Origin: Haliclona indistincta
Taxonomy: Eukaryota > Porifera > Demospongiae > Haplosclerida > Chalinidae
Length of the DNA stretch: 64,000 bases
Reading direction: 5' to 3'
Assembly: GCA_964017065.1 (NCBI GenBank)
Contig: OZ024783.1
Location: forward strand, 17,645,752 to 17,709,751
The notes beneath the pieces were generated by a model. The model was given only the letters and a program-made list of their open reading frames with translations, made no database searches and had not been told where the DNA came from. The position numbers were made by a program, and so were the translations under genes. This document shows positions 1 through 10,891 of the stretch, piece after piece; positions within the stretch are counted from its first letter, which is position 1; every line of letters begins with the position of its first letter.

Positions 1-362
1 CTCTATCTGATAGCTGCCTGATGGAGCAGATGGGTTAGTGAGATGAAGGTCCAGACAGCTTTTAATCTGTAGCAAAGCAGGAATGGTGTGTTGTCTGTAT
101 ATTGAGTGGTACAACTTACTGGTGGGCAAAATGGAGGAACACGCTCTCCTGTTCTTCTTAGTGCATTACAAGCAGCAGTCACTAAGTTTTGATCACAGTC
201 CTGTGTTCCTTGTTGAGTGCATGTTGCTGCTGCAAGATCAGAGAATGATTATCAAGCAAGCAGGCACAAGATGACTACAGCAATCTTTACTAGCTTACCT
301 GTTGCCTGCACCAAGGAGAATAGTAATAGCAGTAGACAGCAGATCACTGCACTTGGAAACAT
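1..362 (-). CDS. Secreted fibrinogen-like protein, 5' part (runs off the left edge)
   Basis: Three exons read leftwards. Exon 1 (362-299) encodes a 21-residue hydrophobic signal peptide starting MFPSAVICC and ends at a GTAAGC donor. Exon 2 (229-120) encodes a short four-cysteine segment of the pattern CTQQGTQDC...AAC...FCPP. Exon 3 (66-1) opens with CLDLHLTNPSAPSGSYQIE and is cut by the window edge. The same three-exon plan and phases are seen in the intact copies at 3132-4174 and 9367-10428, where exon 3 carries a fibrinogen-C-like N-terminal part and a conserved Cys-rich C-terminal part. All visible exons are open, so there is no sign of decay here. Predicted to be secreted; ligand unknown. 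Confidence 0.75.
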
Positions 363-1161
363 TGTTTTTTTACCACTCTTAGTTATTGTGAGAATGATCT
401 GGTGGTCTATTATTATAGTGAGTGGTTAGCGTGCTGCTAGTATGGGAATCATATACAACTGTATAGTACTTTGCTGTATATAGATGTAATTTTATTAATG
501 TCATTAAATTAGATGGTACCTTGATTCACATAACTTTGATTAGTTTTGGCAGACAACTAATTGCATTGTGTTAATTCAATAAACCAACTGTGTGTAAGGA
601 TGGAATGTTGATTGATGTCAGGAAGATACCTTTTTGAATTCTGGTTAAAATAATATACTAAGCAGGAGACGCTGCTCGGAGAGATGTAGCAGCTCTACAC
701 ACTCATTTGTATGGAAAATGACCATATTATACCATACTTCAATGTTTCTGACCAATCAGATTGCTCAAAACGAGGCGATTCATTTCACTTATTACACCTC
801 CCAGTTCACTTATTACACCTCCAATTTCACTTATCACACCGCAAAATGGACACGTTGTGAACAAAACAGTTATACTGTCGTAGCTTGGGAAAAGATTTGA
901 TTCACGCACTTACACTTTGTGGTTAGCTTCTCCATGCTTAAGCGCTTCTAGTGAGACCCAAAGTAGCACTTCTACACGGCTGGAAGATAGTAACTGAAGC
1001 GTCGTCACTAAGTTATGAATTCAAACGACGCGCTCTTACACGATCGTCGCTCGATGATGGAAACGGCTACACTACTGGCTTTTCGCAACAGTAGAGGGCT
1101 TGTTTCAGTGCTTGGTAGTCTTGGGAAGCTTACCTGAGAGCGCAGTATGGTATAAATACCT
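363..1161. other. Spacer without a recognised gene
   Basis: The region upstream of the partial fibrinogen-like gene. It contains three imperfect copies of a roughly 20-bp unit with the core TTCACTTATTACACC at about 779-840. No convincing coding sequence is seen. Confidence 0.4.
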
Positions 1162-1309
1162 TATACCATGAAACAGTCGGGCAATACGGGATTTAAATCA
1201 CCTTGGAAACCGAAATAGACGCCCTCGCGCTAGCTACGCGCTTGGGTCGTCTATACCATCAGTTTCCGCGGTGATTTAAATCCCGTATTGCCCTCCTTTT
1301 CATGGTATA
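1162..1309. mobile_element. MITE-like inverted-repeat element
   Basis: The left arm (about 1162-1202) and right arm (about 1270-1309) are inverted copies. The outer part reads TATACCATGAAA on the left and its complement on the right, and the inner GGGCAATACGGGATTTAAAT is repeated in inverted form. The arms continue imperfectly inward (GGAAAC / GTTTCC, TAGAC / GTCTA). There is no coding capacity. Structure and size fit a non-autonomous DNA transposon; the superfamily is not assigned. Confidence 0.6.
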
Positions 1310-1616
1310 ACCTATATTTATTTTTGTGAAATGCACAGAAAAGCTGCTGTGTAGTCAATATTAGTAAGATGCTAGGCTCTAGTGGGCTTACATTATTATT
1401 ATAAGTCATTTTAGTCGTAAATCGTGAACCGCTTTTGAAGTGTGGAAGCGTGTTGTAGTGTACCTGAGTATAACTAGCACAGTCTTCTGTACATGTAATA
1501 AATTCTAGTGCTTCATGTAGTTAACTCAATCGATGAATAATCATTCTTTACGCATTAAAAACGAAAAGGTCTATGTTTCAGTAAACAGGATGGAGTCTTC
1601 AAAGTTGTGTAGAAGA

Positions 1617-1692
1617 GAGAACCCTGGAATCAAACCCAGACCTTACATTACTACCCGAGTGCTCTAAATCACCACTGAGCTACTGGAACTCA
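1617..1692 (-). repeat. tRNA-like sequence (SINE head or tRNA relic)
   Basis: Read on the minus strand it has an A-box-like TAGCTCAGTGG and a B-box-like GGTTTGATTCC at tRNA spacing. The 5' and 3' acceptor ends do not pair convincingly, so a functional tRNA is unlikely. A similar tRNA-like block with GGTTCGATTC lies at 48493-48572, and another on the plus strand at 25265. Most likely a tRNA-derived SINE head. Confidence 0.45.
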
Positions 1693-1984
1693 TGTGGAGC
1701 CTGGGTGGAGGGTAAGGTGACAGAGAAGCTGGCGTTGGCGATTCAAAGCTGTTATTCTATCTTAGGGTGGAGCATTGTCATGACTCTCTACATGTGCGAT
1801 TGGAAGCTTGCAAGTTAGTGTAGTGTAGAGCTAGATTAACACAAGATGACCTCTCTCTTTGCTTTCCTCATGATTCTCAGCTCACTAATCATATCGATTG
1901 TTTTTGGACTTCTATTTGTACAACAATTGCTCTCAAGATTGTTATAGTGCATTCCATTAAATTAATAATGAATCATCAGAGTAG

Positions 1985-2443
1985 AGTTCACCAGTCTTCC
2001 ACATACTGCAGAGTAGCTCAGTCCATGTGTTGTAAAGACGGTACTTTGTATTGTGCCCTCCATATCACAGTATACATTGACCATTGCACCATTGCTTAGC
2101 TCTATCAGGTAGCTGCCTGATGGAGTAGATGGGTTTGTGAGATGAAGGTCCAGACAAATTCTAGGCAGTGGCTGTGATTGATAAGCAATCTAGTGTTTTG
2201 TATGCAGTAATGATACAACTTACTGGACAGAACAGCGGTACACGCTCTCCTGTTCTTCCCAATAGATCGCAAGCAGTGGTCATCAAGTTCTGACCACAGT
2301 CATTAGTTCCTTGTTGAGTGCATGTTGTTGCTGCAAGATCAGAGGCACAAGATGACTATAGCAATCTTTACTAGATTACAAGTTCCATTCATGATGGACA
2401 ATAGTAATATCAGTAGACAGCAGAGCACTGCACTGTGGAACAT
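1985..2443 (-). pseudogene. Fibrinogen-like pseudogene, internally deleted
   Basis: Exon 1 (signal peptide, from 2443) and exon 2 (cysteines intact) are still recognisable. In exon 3 the sequence jumps from ...VYCDMEGT straight to IQSTVFTTHGLSYSAVCGRL, losing the GGWTRVAF to TLC stretch, and then stops matching the family: the whole C-terminal half is gone. The relic at 26346-26897 shares the same internal junction but has decayed further. The deletion therefore predates the duplication of this segment. Confidence 0.75.
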
Positions 2444-2672
2444 TGTTATAACAGTCTGTTTACCACTCTTAGCTATTGTGAATGATCTGGTGATCTGTTA
2501 TATGGTGACTAGCATGCTTGAATGGTTTTCTTGGCAGCTATGTGAATTCCTTGGAAATTAGTTTCCAGATTGTTCTGCTGATTAATGTAGGAATAATTAT
2601 TCTCTTGTTCATAACATGCATTGTGATTTATAAAATTTAATTTGCTAATGTATTTTTATACTTTTGTTGTGA

Positions 2673-2800
2673 GCATGTGTAAACTGACTTCAGTATGTGT
2701 AAACTGACTTCAGTATGTGTAAGCTGACTTCAGTATGTGTAAGCTGACTTCAGTATGTGTAAGCTGACTTCAGTATGTGTAAGCTGACTTCAGTATGTGC
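2673..2800. repeat. 20-bp tandem repeat (about 6 copies)
   Basis: Perfect to near-perfect head-to-tail copies of TGTGTAAGCTGACTTCAGTA, with two early copies reading TAAACT. The homologous array at 27055-27200 has about seven units, so copy number has drifted since the segment was duplicated. Confidence 0.9.
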
Positions 2801-3131
2801 AAGTGTGTCATTTGAGAACTTTATATCATCCTAATGTTATAAGTACTATTATGTTACAGACATCGAGTTAGACCAGACTTTTCAATTTGTGTCAATCTTG
2901 TCTATGGTTGAGATATGTTGACAATTAAACTTGATTGTAATCTACATGAGTATCGACTTACACAAAATTAATAAAAATTAATACTAGGAAACAATTACAT
3001 GACATCTATCATTGCGTTACTCACTATGCATGAACTGTTACAAATAATGAGACGTGCAGAGACAAAATTGCTAAGACACTATAGTGGTTACAAAAATTGA
3101 CTATAATAATTACAGTTGTTTTTTTTTTAAG

Positions 3132-4174
3132 TTAGCGTATGTAGAGTTCGATCAAATCAAGTGGGGAATCCTCGCCTTGTCGTATTAAGCCACTGAACAT
3201 TATTCTTATTTCCAGGTCATCGTTGCTGGTATCGGACAGTGTGGTATTGAACCAAGGCATTCGACCATTCGTACAACATGTACTTTCGCGACCGTTACAC
3301 TGCATGCCATCCCACAATGGGTCATTGGGATAGAAAATAAATTGAGCATTAGTATCAATTCCTGACTCACAGTAGTAGTTATCTCCGACAAATGATGGGA
3401 TTGTTATTCCACTATTGCCTTCGTAGCAAGGACAATATCCACTATTTTCTGTTCTACCTACAGCATATGTCCATACATGTTTACGTGGATTAGTACCATG
3501 TGTTATTGACACTCCATCAACATAGTGTTGATCAATTAACCCAGAAGAGGTAAAGGCCTCTGGTCTGCCATCCTGGTACCCTTCCAGCCTTCCACAGACA
3601 GCAGAGTAGTTCAGTCCAAGTGTTGAAAATACTGTACTACTAATCACAGTATTGGCTTCACGGGTACAGAGAGTTATACCAGACATTTCGATTTTTGTCA
3701 ATCCTGTAGGGCAGGTTGCATTCGGTTGGGACGTGTTGACAAATGCTACCCTTGTCCACCCTCCCTCTCCATTGCAGTTTGTGCCCTCCATGTCACAGTA
3801 GATGTTGACCATTGTGCCATTGTTCAACTCTATCTGGTAGCTGCCTGATGGAGCAGATGGGTTAGTGAGATGAAGGTCCAGACAGCTTGTAGGAAGCTGT
3901 AGCTAAGGAGAAAATTGTTTGATGGTCTGTATATTGAGTTGTACAACTTACCATTGGGCAGTGCTGAGGTACAGGCTGTCCTGCTGCTCTCAGTCCTTTG
4001 CAAGCAGCAATCATCAAGTTTTGATCACAGTCATGAGTTCCTTGTTCAATACATGTTGTTGCTGCAGGATCAGAGGCACAAGATGACTATAGCAATCTTT
4101 ACTAGATTACAAGTTCCATTCATGATGGACAATAGTAATAGCAGTAAACAGCAGAGCACTGCACTGTGGAACAT
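3132..4174 (-). CDS. Secreted fibrinogen-like protein (intact, 312 aa)
   Basis: Three exons: 4174-4111 (signal peptide MFHSAVLCCLLLLLLS...), 4061-3952 (four-Cys segment CIEQGTHDC...AACKGL...HCPM) and 3896-3132. The donor of exon 1 is GTAATC; the others are GTAAGT. Exon 3 first shows the start of a fibrinogen-like fold (SGSYQIELNNGTMVNIYCDM, then GGWTRVAFV). It then has a second conserved part with HGTNPRKHVWTYAVG, DNYYCESG, DPLWDGMQC, CC..GRMPWF and the ending DSPLDLIELYIR. The canonical fibrinogen C-terminal calcium/polymerisation region is absent, so 'fibrinogen-related' is a partial homology. Predicted secreted and disulphide-rich. The nearest relative in the window is 27550-28589, its segmental-duplication partner. 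Function unknown; recognition or adhesion is only a guess. Confidence 0.85.
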
Positions 4175-4231
4175 TGTTATAATAATTATTCTGTTTACCA
4201 CTCTTAGCTATTGTCAATGAGCTGGTGATCT

Positions 4232-4239
4232 GTTATATA
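4232..4239 (-). promoter_or_regulatory. Candidate TATA box of the fibrinogen-like gene
   Basis: On the minus strand CACTATATAACAG lies about 60 bp upstream of the start codon at 4174. The flanking block (AGTCACTATA...AGCTCATT...AATAGCTAAGAGTGGTAAACAG) is conserved upstream of other copies, although the TATA stretch itself varies. Distance and sequence fit a core promoter; this is inferred. Confidence 0.35.
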
Positions 4240-4440
4240 GTGACTAACATGCTTGAATAGTTTTCTTGCCAGCTTTGGGAATAGTTAGTTTTCTCTTGTT
4301 TTTGGTGTGCTATACCACCATACTATATTTACTTGCAATATGCATAAGTACTATTGTTCAGCTGATTAGTATAGGAATGTTTGGTATGCATTGTCATGTA
4401 CAATATTTAATTTGCTAATGATTTCTTATACTTTTTGTCT

Positions 4441-4735
4441 GCAATAATAGTATGCATCAGTGCATGAGATAATTAACCCTCGGCGCATGCGTGAGGGTTG
4501 CAGTACTTGTTCTGTCATTCGTTTACTCGTTCGTTCATTCTGTCCATCGAGCTGCAGATCTCAGAGATCACTTCTATGAGGTTATGAGCATGATAAGCAC
4601 GACAATGGCTTGATGCAATGTGACTCTTGGATTTTGGTTAAGTGCTTTCGTTCTCGAGTTATGGCTGGCTCACCTTGACGACCATCTTGGACCTCTCCGA
4701 CTACAAAAGCGCCCATAGTTGACTATCTAGGTACT
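4441..4735. repeat. Dispersed repeat, copy 1
   Basis: This stretch (GCATCAGTGCATGAGATAAT, then TTCTGTCATTCGTT, then ATGAGCATGATAAGCACGAC) recurs almost unchanged at about 6722-7015 in the same orientation. Shorter relatives follow other fibrinogen-like relics (about 29330). It follows the upstream side of a fibrinogen-like exon 1 each time, so it was copied together with the gene. Confidence 0.7.
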
Positions 4736-4739
4736 TTTA

Positions 4740-6040
4740 GATCCCATCTAAACTACTTTATGTAGTCAACTATACTCTAACTAAATTACTTTATGTGGTC
4801 TAAATTCAGTTTGTGATTAAAAATTTCTTCATGCGCTAGGCTTAGGAAAATGTCTTTACCCTTTAGTTCCTGAATTATTTTGACGAAAACTTGACTTGCT
4901 CTAAACTGACAGTTTGTCTTGCGATTTTCTACAACATGCAGTACGCTATAGCGTACTGCATGCACTGTTATTTTCCTGGCATATCAAACTTTACGACCAT
5001 GTACTAATTGAACTCTGAGCTGGCCATTCCCACTTCGGAACAGAAGCCGCTTAAGTGCTACGACCTCGTCATTTTCCAGCCAATTTTGGACTTCGTTTAG
5101 CCCTGATGACTGATACAAAACCTGGTGGTGTCCAGGTGAGCAAACAGCATAGTTTAGACCATATTCTCTGCCCAAGTATACATTTCTGGGCATCTTGAAG
5201 TCTTAAAAATGCCAAAAGTGGCGAACCTCGGGTTAACGGGGGAACACCCCTTTAAAATTCCTCCCATGCTATACTTTTTAGAGGAGGGCGCGCCGAAAAA
5301 CAGTGCGTTTTTCAGGTAAAGTCATCTTTGCAATTAAACTTGATTTGACCTTTCTAGAGCACTTTTCACACTATTTATGACGTCTACAGTAGATGGAGTC
5401 AATACACAGTACAGTAATGAATGCAAGTTCTCATCGTTTGTGAAAGGTAGAGACAATCTTACCGGTACCTGAGATCGTGAAAACCTGAAGCTACACAGCA
5501 TAGACAAGCAGAGATCAAATCTTTGAATAATTATTATCAAATCTTTGCATGACTGTAATTACATACTTGAGTGATTTTTTTATAGAACACTTATAGGAAT
5601 GTTGTAGTAGTAATTGTCAGCGTGTGATTGGTTACATATTATAGATGCCCTCAAACATTTGCTACCTGTTTACAGCACTCATGTGTTATCTTGTGACCAT
5701 TTAGGGATGCGTTGACACGGTGACGCCTTTAGCTGAAAACACCCAACAACACAAATGTTTCTTTGCGGATACACCTTTGTTTACGTGACAACCACAAAAC
5801 TTTAAGCGAAGCATTTTCAAAATGAATACGCTTCTCTAAGGAGACAATTTCAAATTAAGGCTTAGGTTTAGTTATTTGTGTTTGAACAGTATGTTTACCA
5901 CGAGGCCAATCTCAGTTTAATAATGGTTATGTTTTAACAAGTGACTTGTTGCATGGAATATTTATATCATAAATATTTTGAAGATTCTAGCTCAGCTCAG
6001 TTAGTTTTCCATCCACATGTTTGTACATAGCCATAGCACA
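4740..6040. other. Intergenic region without a recognised gene
   Basis: Contains a perfect 28-bp palindrome at 4935-4962 and a minus-strand open stretch of 69 codons (5193-4984, starting MPRNVYLGREYG) that I do not recognise. The latter has no intron or homology support and may be a relic. The rest is AT-rich and featureless by eye. The homologous position on the right side of the window (around 28640) lacks this block, so it is probably an insertion or a deletion on the other side. Confidence 0.35.
4935..4962. repeat. Perfect 28-bp palindrome
   Basis: CATGCAGTACGCTA is followed directly by its reverse complement, with no loop. No element borders are visible around it. Confidence 0.85.
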
Positions 6041-6239
6041 CTCATGTATTCCAAAAATGATAAATGCTATTTGGCTGATTTATTTTACTCACTACAATCT
6101 CTAGTAACAAATGACCCGTTAAAGCAGCAATACTATTTTGCAGTGTAAAGAGAAACATGTGTGGTAACCATATTGTCTCAGGAGAAAATAGCAAAGGAGA
6201 AAATTGTGTGGTGATATTGTATATTGAGTTGTACAACTT

Positions 6240-6467
6240 ACCATTGGGCAGTGCTGAGGTACAGGCTCTCCTGCTGCTCTCAGTCGTTTGCGAGCAGCAA
6301 TCATCAAGTTTTGATCACAGTCATCATGAGTTCCTTGTTAAATACATGTTGTTGCTGCAGGATCAGAGGCACAAGATGACTAAAGCAATCTTTACTAGCT
6401 TACCAGTTCCATTCATGATAGACAGCAGTAATAGCATTAGAGAGAAGATCATTGTACTGAGGAACTT
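6240..6467 (-). pseudogene. Orphan N-terminal exons of a fibrinogen-like gene
   Basis: Exon 2 (about 6350-6240, ending HCPM at a GTAAGT donor) and exon 1 (signal peptide, donor GTAAGC) are present. The usual initiator ATG has become AAG, although an in-frame ATG lies five codons further on. No exon 3 follows downstream. Its counterpart on the right is the relic at 28860-29075, so the orphan arose before the segment was duplicated. Confidence 0.65.
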
Positions 6468-6721
6468 ATTCTGTTTATCACTCTTAGCTATTGTCAATAA
6501 GCTGGTGATCTGTTATAGTGACTAACATGCTTGAATAGTTTTCTTGCCAGCTTTGGGAATTGTTAGTTTTCACTTGTTTTTGGTGTGCTATACCACCATA
6601 CTATATTTACTTGCAATTATGCATAAGTACTATTGTTCAGCTGATTAGTATAGGAATGTTTGGTATGCATTGTCATGTACAATATTTAATTTGCTAATGA
6701 TTTCTTATACTTTTTGTCTGC

Positions 6722-7015
6722 AATAATAGTATGCATCAGTGCATGAGATAATTAACCCTCGGCGCATGCGCGAGGTTTACGGTACTTGTTCTGTCATTCG
6801 TTCACTCGTTCGTTCATTCTGTCCATCGAGCTGCAGAGATCAGTGATCACTTCTACGAGGTTATGAGCATGATAAGCACGACAATGGCTTGCAATGTGAC
6901 TCATGGGTTTTGGTTAAGTGCTTTCGTTCTCGAGTTGTGGCTTCCTCACCTTGACGACCATCTTGGACCTCTTCAACTAAAAACTGAAGCGCCCATAGTT
7001 GACTGTCTAGGTACT
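6722..7015. repeat. Dispersed repeat, copy 2
   Basis: Direct copy of 4441-4735 with small differences (CGCATGCGCGAGG, TTCACTCGTTCGTTCATTC). See that entry for context. Confidence 0.7.
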
Positions 7016-7113
7016 AGTAGATTCCATCTATACTGCAGAACAGCTACAAAACAAAATAATTCACTAATTATTTGTCGGCTGTGTAGTCACTACTCGGCTT
7101 AAAAATTAGTGAA

Positions 7114-8145
7114 TTAATGTATCAATAGTTCGATCAGTTGAAGAGGAGTGTCTTCAAAAGTACAGTGTCCACACACTCTCAGTTCAATGTCCTCAGTGGT
7201 GGTCTCACTGAGTGTCTTGTTGAACCAGGGCTTGTTGGGATGAGTACAGCAGGGAGCCTCCACACCAGGACATTGCTGTCCATCCCATAGTGTATCATTA
7301 AAGAAATGATAATTCTCACAAGTATCACAGTAGTAGTCACTACCAATGAACGGAGGAGAACTGAGTCCATTTCCATTATTACAAGGACAAGTAATTTGAC
7401 CAAAATCCCCTAGATGAAGTCCAGCAGCATGAGTCCAGATGTGTATGCGAGGATGACTACCATATGTGATGGACACACCATCAACTTATCGATCGTCAAT
7501 GTTTTTAGAAGATGGGCTGACATTATATTCAATAAAAGCATATGTTGGAGCATACTGATAACCTCGTAATTGTCCACACACTTGAGAGTATTGCAGTCCT
7601 AGTGTGGACAATACTGTACTTTCACATCCCTGACTAGCAGATGATCTGCCACAGACAGTCAGTCAGTCCTAATGTGTCATTCCTTGAGGACAGGTGGTAC
7701 CAGGCTGGGACATGTCAACTAATGCTACTCTTGTCCAGCCTCCCTCTCCATTGCAGTTTGTGCCCTCCATATCACATTATACATTAATGATTGTGTCTTT
7801 GCTCAGCTCTATCTGGTAGCTGCCTGATGGAGCAGATGGGTTGATGAGATGAAGCTTTTATACTGTAGCAAAGCAGGAATGGTGTGGTCTGTATATTGAG
7901 GTGTACATCTTACATGTGGGCAAAATGGAGGAACACACTTTCCTGTTTTTTTTTGTGCATTACAAGCAGCAGTCACTAAGTTTTGATCACAGTCTTGTGT
8001 TCCTTGTTGAGTACATGTTGCTGCAACATCAGAGGATGATTATCAAGCAAAAAGGCACAATAATTATGACTATAGCAATCTTTACTAGCTTACCAGTTTC
8101 CCGCACAATGGACAACAGCAATAGCATTAGAGAGCAGATATATTT
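7114..8145 (-). pseudogene. Fibrinogen-like pseudogene (subgroup with LIELLIH end)
   Basis: The C-terminal 120 codons (7476-7114) are open and carry SDYYCD, DTLWDGQQC, CCTHPNKPWF, TTTEDIELR and LQLIELLIH. Upstream, the conserved YVDGVS motif reads with Tyr changed to a stop (about 7489). A second stop follows the TCPQGMTH stretch near 7670, and the first codons of exon 3 are lost. Exon 2 is still visible around 8030-7915. Exon 1 has lost its start through a small deletion. The closest relative is 30924-32153, also broken, by a different event. Confidence 0.8.
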
Positions 8146-9366
8146 GTCTGTTTAGCTATTTTCAATGAGCTGGTGATCTGTTATATAGTGACTAACATGC
8201 TTGAATAGTTTTCTTGCCATCTGTGTGAGATTGCCAGCTGTGTGAATTTCTGGGAATAGTTAGTTTTCAGTTACTATTGTTCAGCCGATTAGTGTAGGAA
8301 TATTTGGTTGTTCATAACACGCATTGTGATGTACAATTATTTAATTTCCTTAATGTATTATCATTGCCGATCAGCAATGATATGTAAGGATGACCGCGAA
8401 TTAAGATGGCAGGTACTCATGTGTGAAAATGAGTTATCGCACCTGTTATACATATCTGCTTTATTTCTCTTACACTTTTTGTTGCGATAATATAATGCAT
8501 CAGTGCATGATGTAATTACTGCATGTAGTTGAGTATATAGATTGTAATGCTATTTCCTCACTCAAGCTAGGTCATGTGTGCCTGCCTTCCACAAATGTTT
8601 AAATTTTCTTGTCATAATAATTAAGCCAGTTGCATGTATGTACTGAAGAATTTAGTTATCATAATTGAACGTGACGTCACGGCTGGTCTCTCAGGCATTG
8701 AGGAATAGCCTTAGGAGTTCAAAAATGCTAAAACTAAAGTGCTCATGCGTTAAAATAAATCAAGACTTGTCTGCAAGCCATTAATTCTGTTTGACCCAGA
8801 TTACAGACCATTTTTGCGATGCTATTGCTCGAGACAGAAGACAATAGCGAAAACCAGGATCAGTAAGCAGCTAATAAAATAGGTCATGAAGGTAGGTTCG
8901 ATGGTACATGTATTGCCTGGTCAAAGAATTACTGTTGGAGAAGTAGGAATCACTTGGAATCTTGTCGTCCACAGTCGATCACGAAGTACAAGAGCTACTG
9001 GCACCAATTTGAAAGTATTGCTAGTAGCTGGAGCAACGATCGAACATTCTATATCTCTCTACGCATCTAAAGTGTATGGTATACATGTAGTTGAGGTGGA
9101 GCAGGAATTTTAAACTCGACGAATGGCAATTCTTCATTGACTGCAATACAGTTCTATTTTTTCTTGTCTTTGCAATACATTTTCTCACTCTCATTCTTCG
9201 ATAAAAGAGTGCATTTATCCCATTAAGCAATATCTAAGTTTTGAGCGTTGCTTATGAGACGTGTGCATAGTGCCCAAGAAGTTGCTTGACCACATTATTA
9301 TTTGTACCAAGAATTTTGCTAATAACAAAAAGCATCACAAAGCATGATAGTTGGTGTGTCTACTAT
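8146..9366. other. Intergenic region, no recognised gene
   Basis: Holds flanking sequence of the fibrinogen-like block (to about 8520) and then unassigned AT-rich DNA. An open stretch of 75 codons on the plus strand (8886-9113) has no recognisable domain and no splice context, so it is not called a gene. Confidence 0.35.
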
Positions 9367-10428
9367 CTAGCGTATGTAGAGTTCGATTAGATCGAGAGGA
9401 CTGCCTTGATTATCAAGACTTCCATTAAACAGCAGGCGTAGATAGAGGTCATCATTGGTGGTCTCTGATACTGCAGTACTGAACCACGGCATGTTTGGGT
9501 TGGCGCAACAAGTACTCTCGAGATTGTTACACTGCATTCCATCCCGCAACGGATCCTTGAAGTAGAATATTCCGGCTCGAGCTTTACTAATTCCTGACTC
9601 ACAGTAGTAGTCATCACCGACAAATGATGGTATACTTGCTGTACTACCATTGTTGCATGGACAAGCTAAACCTTTTGTACTGGCATCTCCTCTACCAACA
9701 GCGTATGTCCATACATGGTTTTGAGGATTTGTGCCGTGTGTTATTGAAACTCCACCCACATATATACCGTCAATGCTAATACTTTTGTTGATATTTGAAT
9801 TAGAGAATGCAGTAGGTGTACCAGACTGATATCCCTGGAGTCTACCACAGACTGCGGAGTAGTTCAGTCCAAGCGTCGTAAATAGGGAACCTTGACTTGT
9901 TATGTCAGCAGCACGGCCACAGAGAATTAGACCAGATAGTTGGATTTGTGTCAGTCCTGTAGGACAGGTTGCACCTGGTTCAGACATGTTGACAAATGCT
10001 ATTCTTGTCCAGCCTCCCTCTCCATTGCAGTTTGTGCCCTCCATATCACAGTATACATTGACCATTGTGCCATTGCTCAGCTCTATCTGGTAGCTGCCTG
10101 ATGGAGCAGATGGGTTGGTGAGATGAATGTCAAGACAGCTTGTAGGCTATAAAACAAGGAAAAGTAATAGTTGTTAAAATATTTGGCTCACTGGGCAAAA
10201 GATAGGAACATGCTCTCCTGTTATTCTCAGTATTCTGCAGGCAGCATTCACCAATTGACCACAGTTTTGTTTTCCTTGTTGAGTGCATGTTGCTGCTGCA
10301 AGATCAGAGAATGATTATCAAGCAAGCAGGCACAAGATGACTATAGCAATCTTTACTAGCTTACCAGTTGCCTGCACGATGGACAACAGTAATAGTAGTA
10401 GACAGCAGAGCACTGCACTGTGGAACAT
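9367..10428 (-). CDS. Secreted fibrinogen-like protein (intact, subgroup 2)
   Basis: Exons 10428-10365 (signal peptide MFHSAVLCCLLLLLLSIVQA), 10295-10192 (CTQQGKQNC...AACRIL...FCP, donor GTGAGC) and 10146-9367. Exon 3 opens PTSCLDIHLTNPSAPSGSYQ and shows YCDMEGTNC, GGWTRIAF, SAVCGRLQGYQ, THGTNPQNHVWTYAVGRG, DDYYCESG, DPLRDGMQC (an Arg where relatives have Trp), CCANPNMPWF and LDLIELYIR. All frames are open and phases match the family; predicted about 315 residues and secreted. It sits head-to-head with the GatB segment at 12840, the same arrangement as 36161-37221 with 38234. The two genes are close relatives, differing by scattered substitutions and by exon 2 length. Confidence 0.85.
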
Positions 10429-10891
10429 TGTTATAACAGTCAATCTTAGCTATTGTGAATGAGCTGGTGGTCTATTATAATTTTATAGTGACTAACGTGC
10501 TTGAAAAATTGTGATTTATATAACATTAGTGCAAGCATGACCGCTCTTGTTACTTAAATATTTTGATATCAGTCTACACTTGATGTAATAATTATATCAG
10601 TATAGTAGTGGAGGTGGGAGATTCAATTACACTGTTACTACATAAACTTTGTATCCTGTTTCAATGACAAGAATAACGTTTATGAAGCTGTTTCATTGAA
10701 TCAATCGCTATTGGATCTGGCTTCAAAAATCTTACACTAGTTGATCAGTGCTCATGAGGACCAATTGTTAATGCATTTTAAGACCAAAACCAATAGTGCA
10801 ACTGCTCTTAAATTTCTACCAATCAACTGCAAGTGTCTGGACTGACTAAAATTCGATTAAAGGACCTGTTACCAAAGCTGAATAAATCTTA

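Noticed and set aside
83..429. Plus-strand open frames over the fibrinogen-like N-terminal exons, here and at the other copies
   Set aside because: Antisense shadows of conserved minus-strand exons 1 and 2; they recur only because the gene family recurs.
4984..5193. 69-codon minus-strand frame (MPRNVYLGREYG...)
   Set aside because: The composition looks protein-like, but there is no homology I recognise, no splice or promoter context and no counterpart in the duplicate segment. Mentioned only within the spacer entry.
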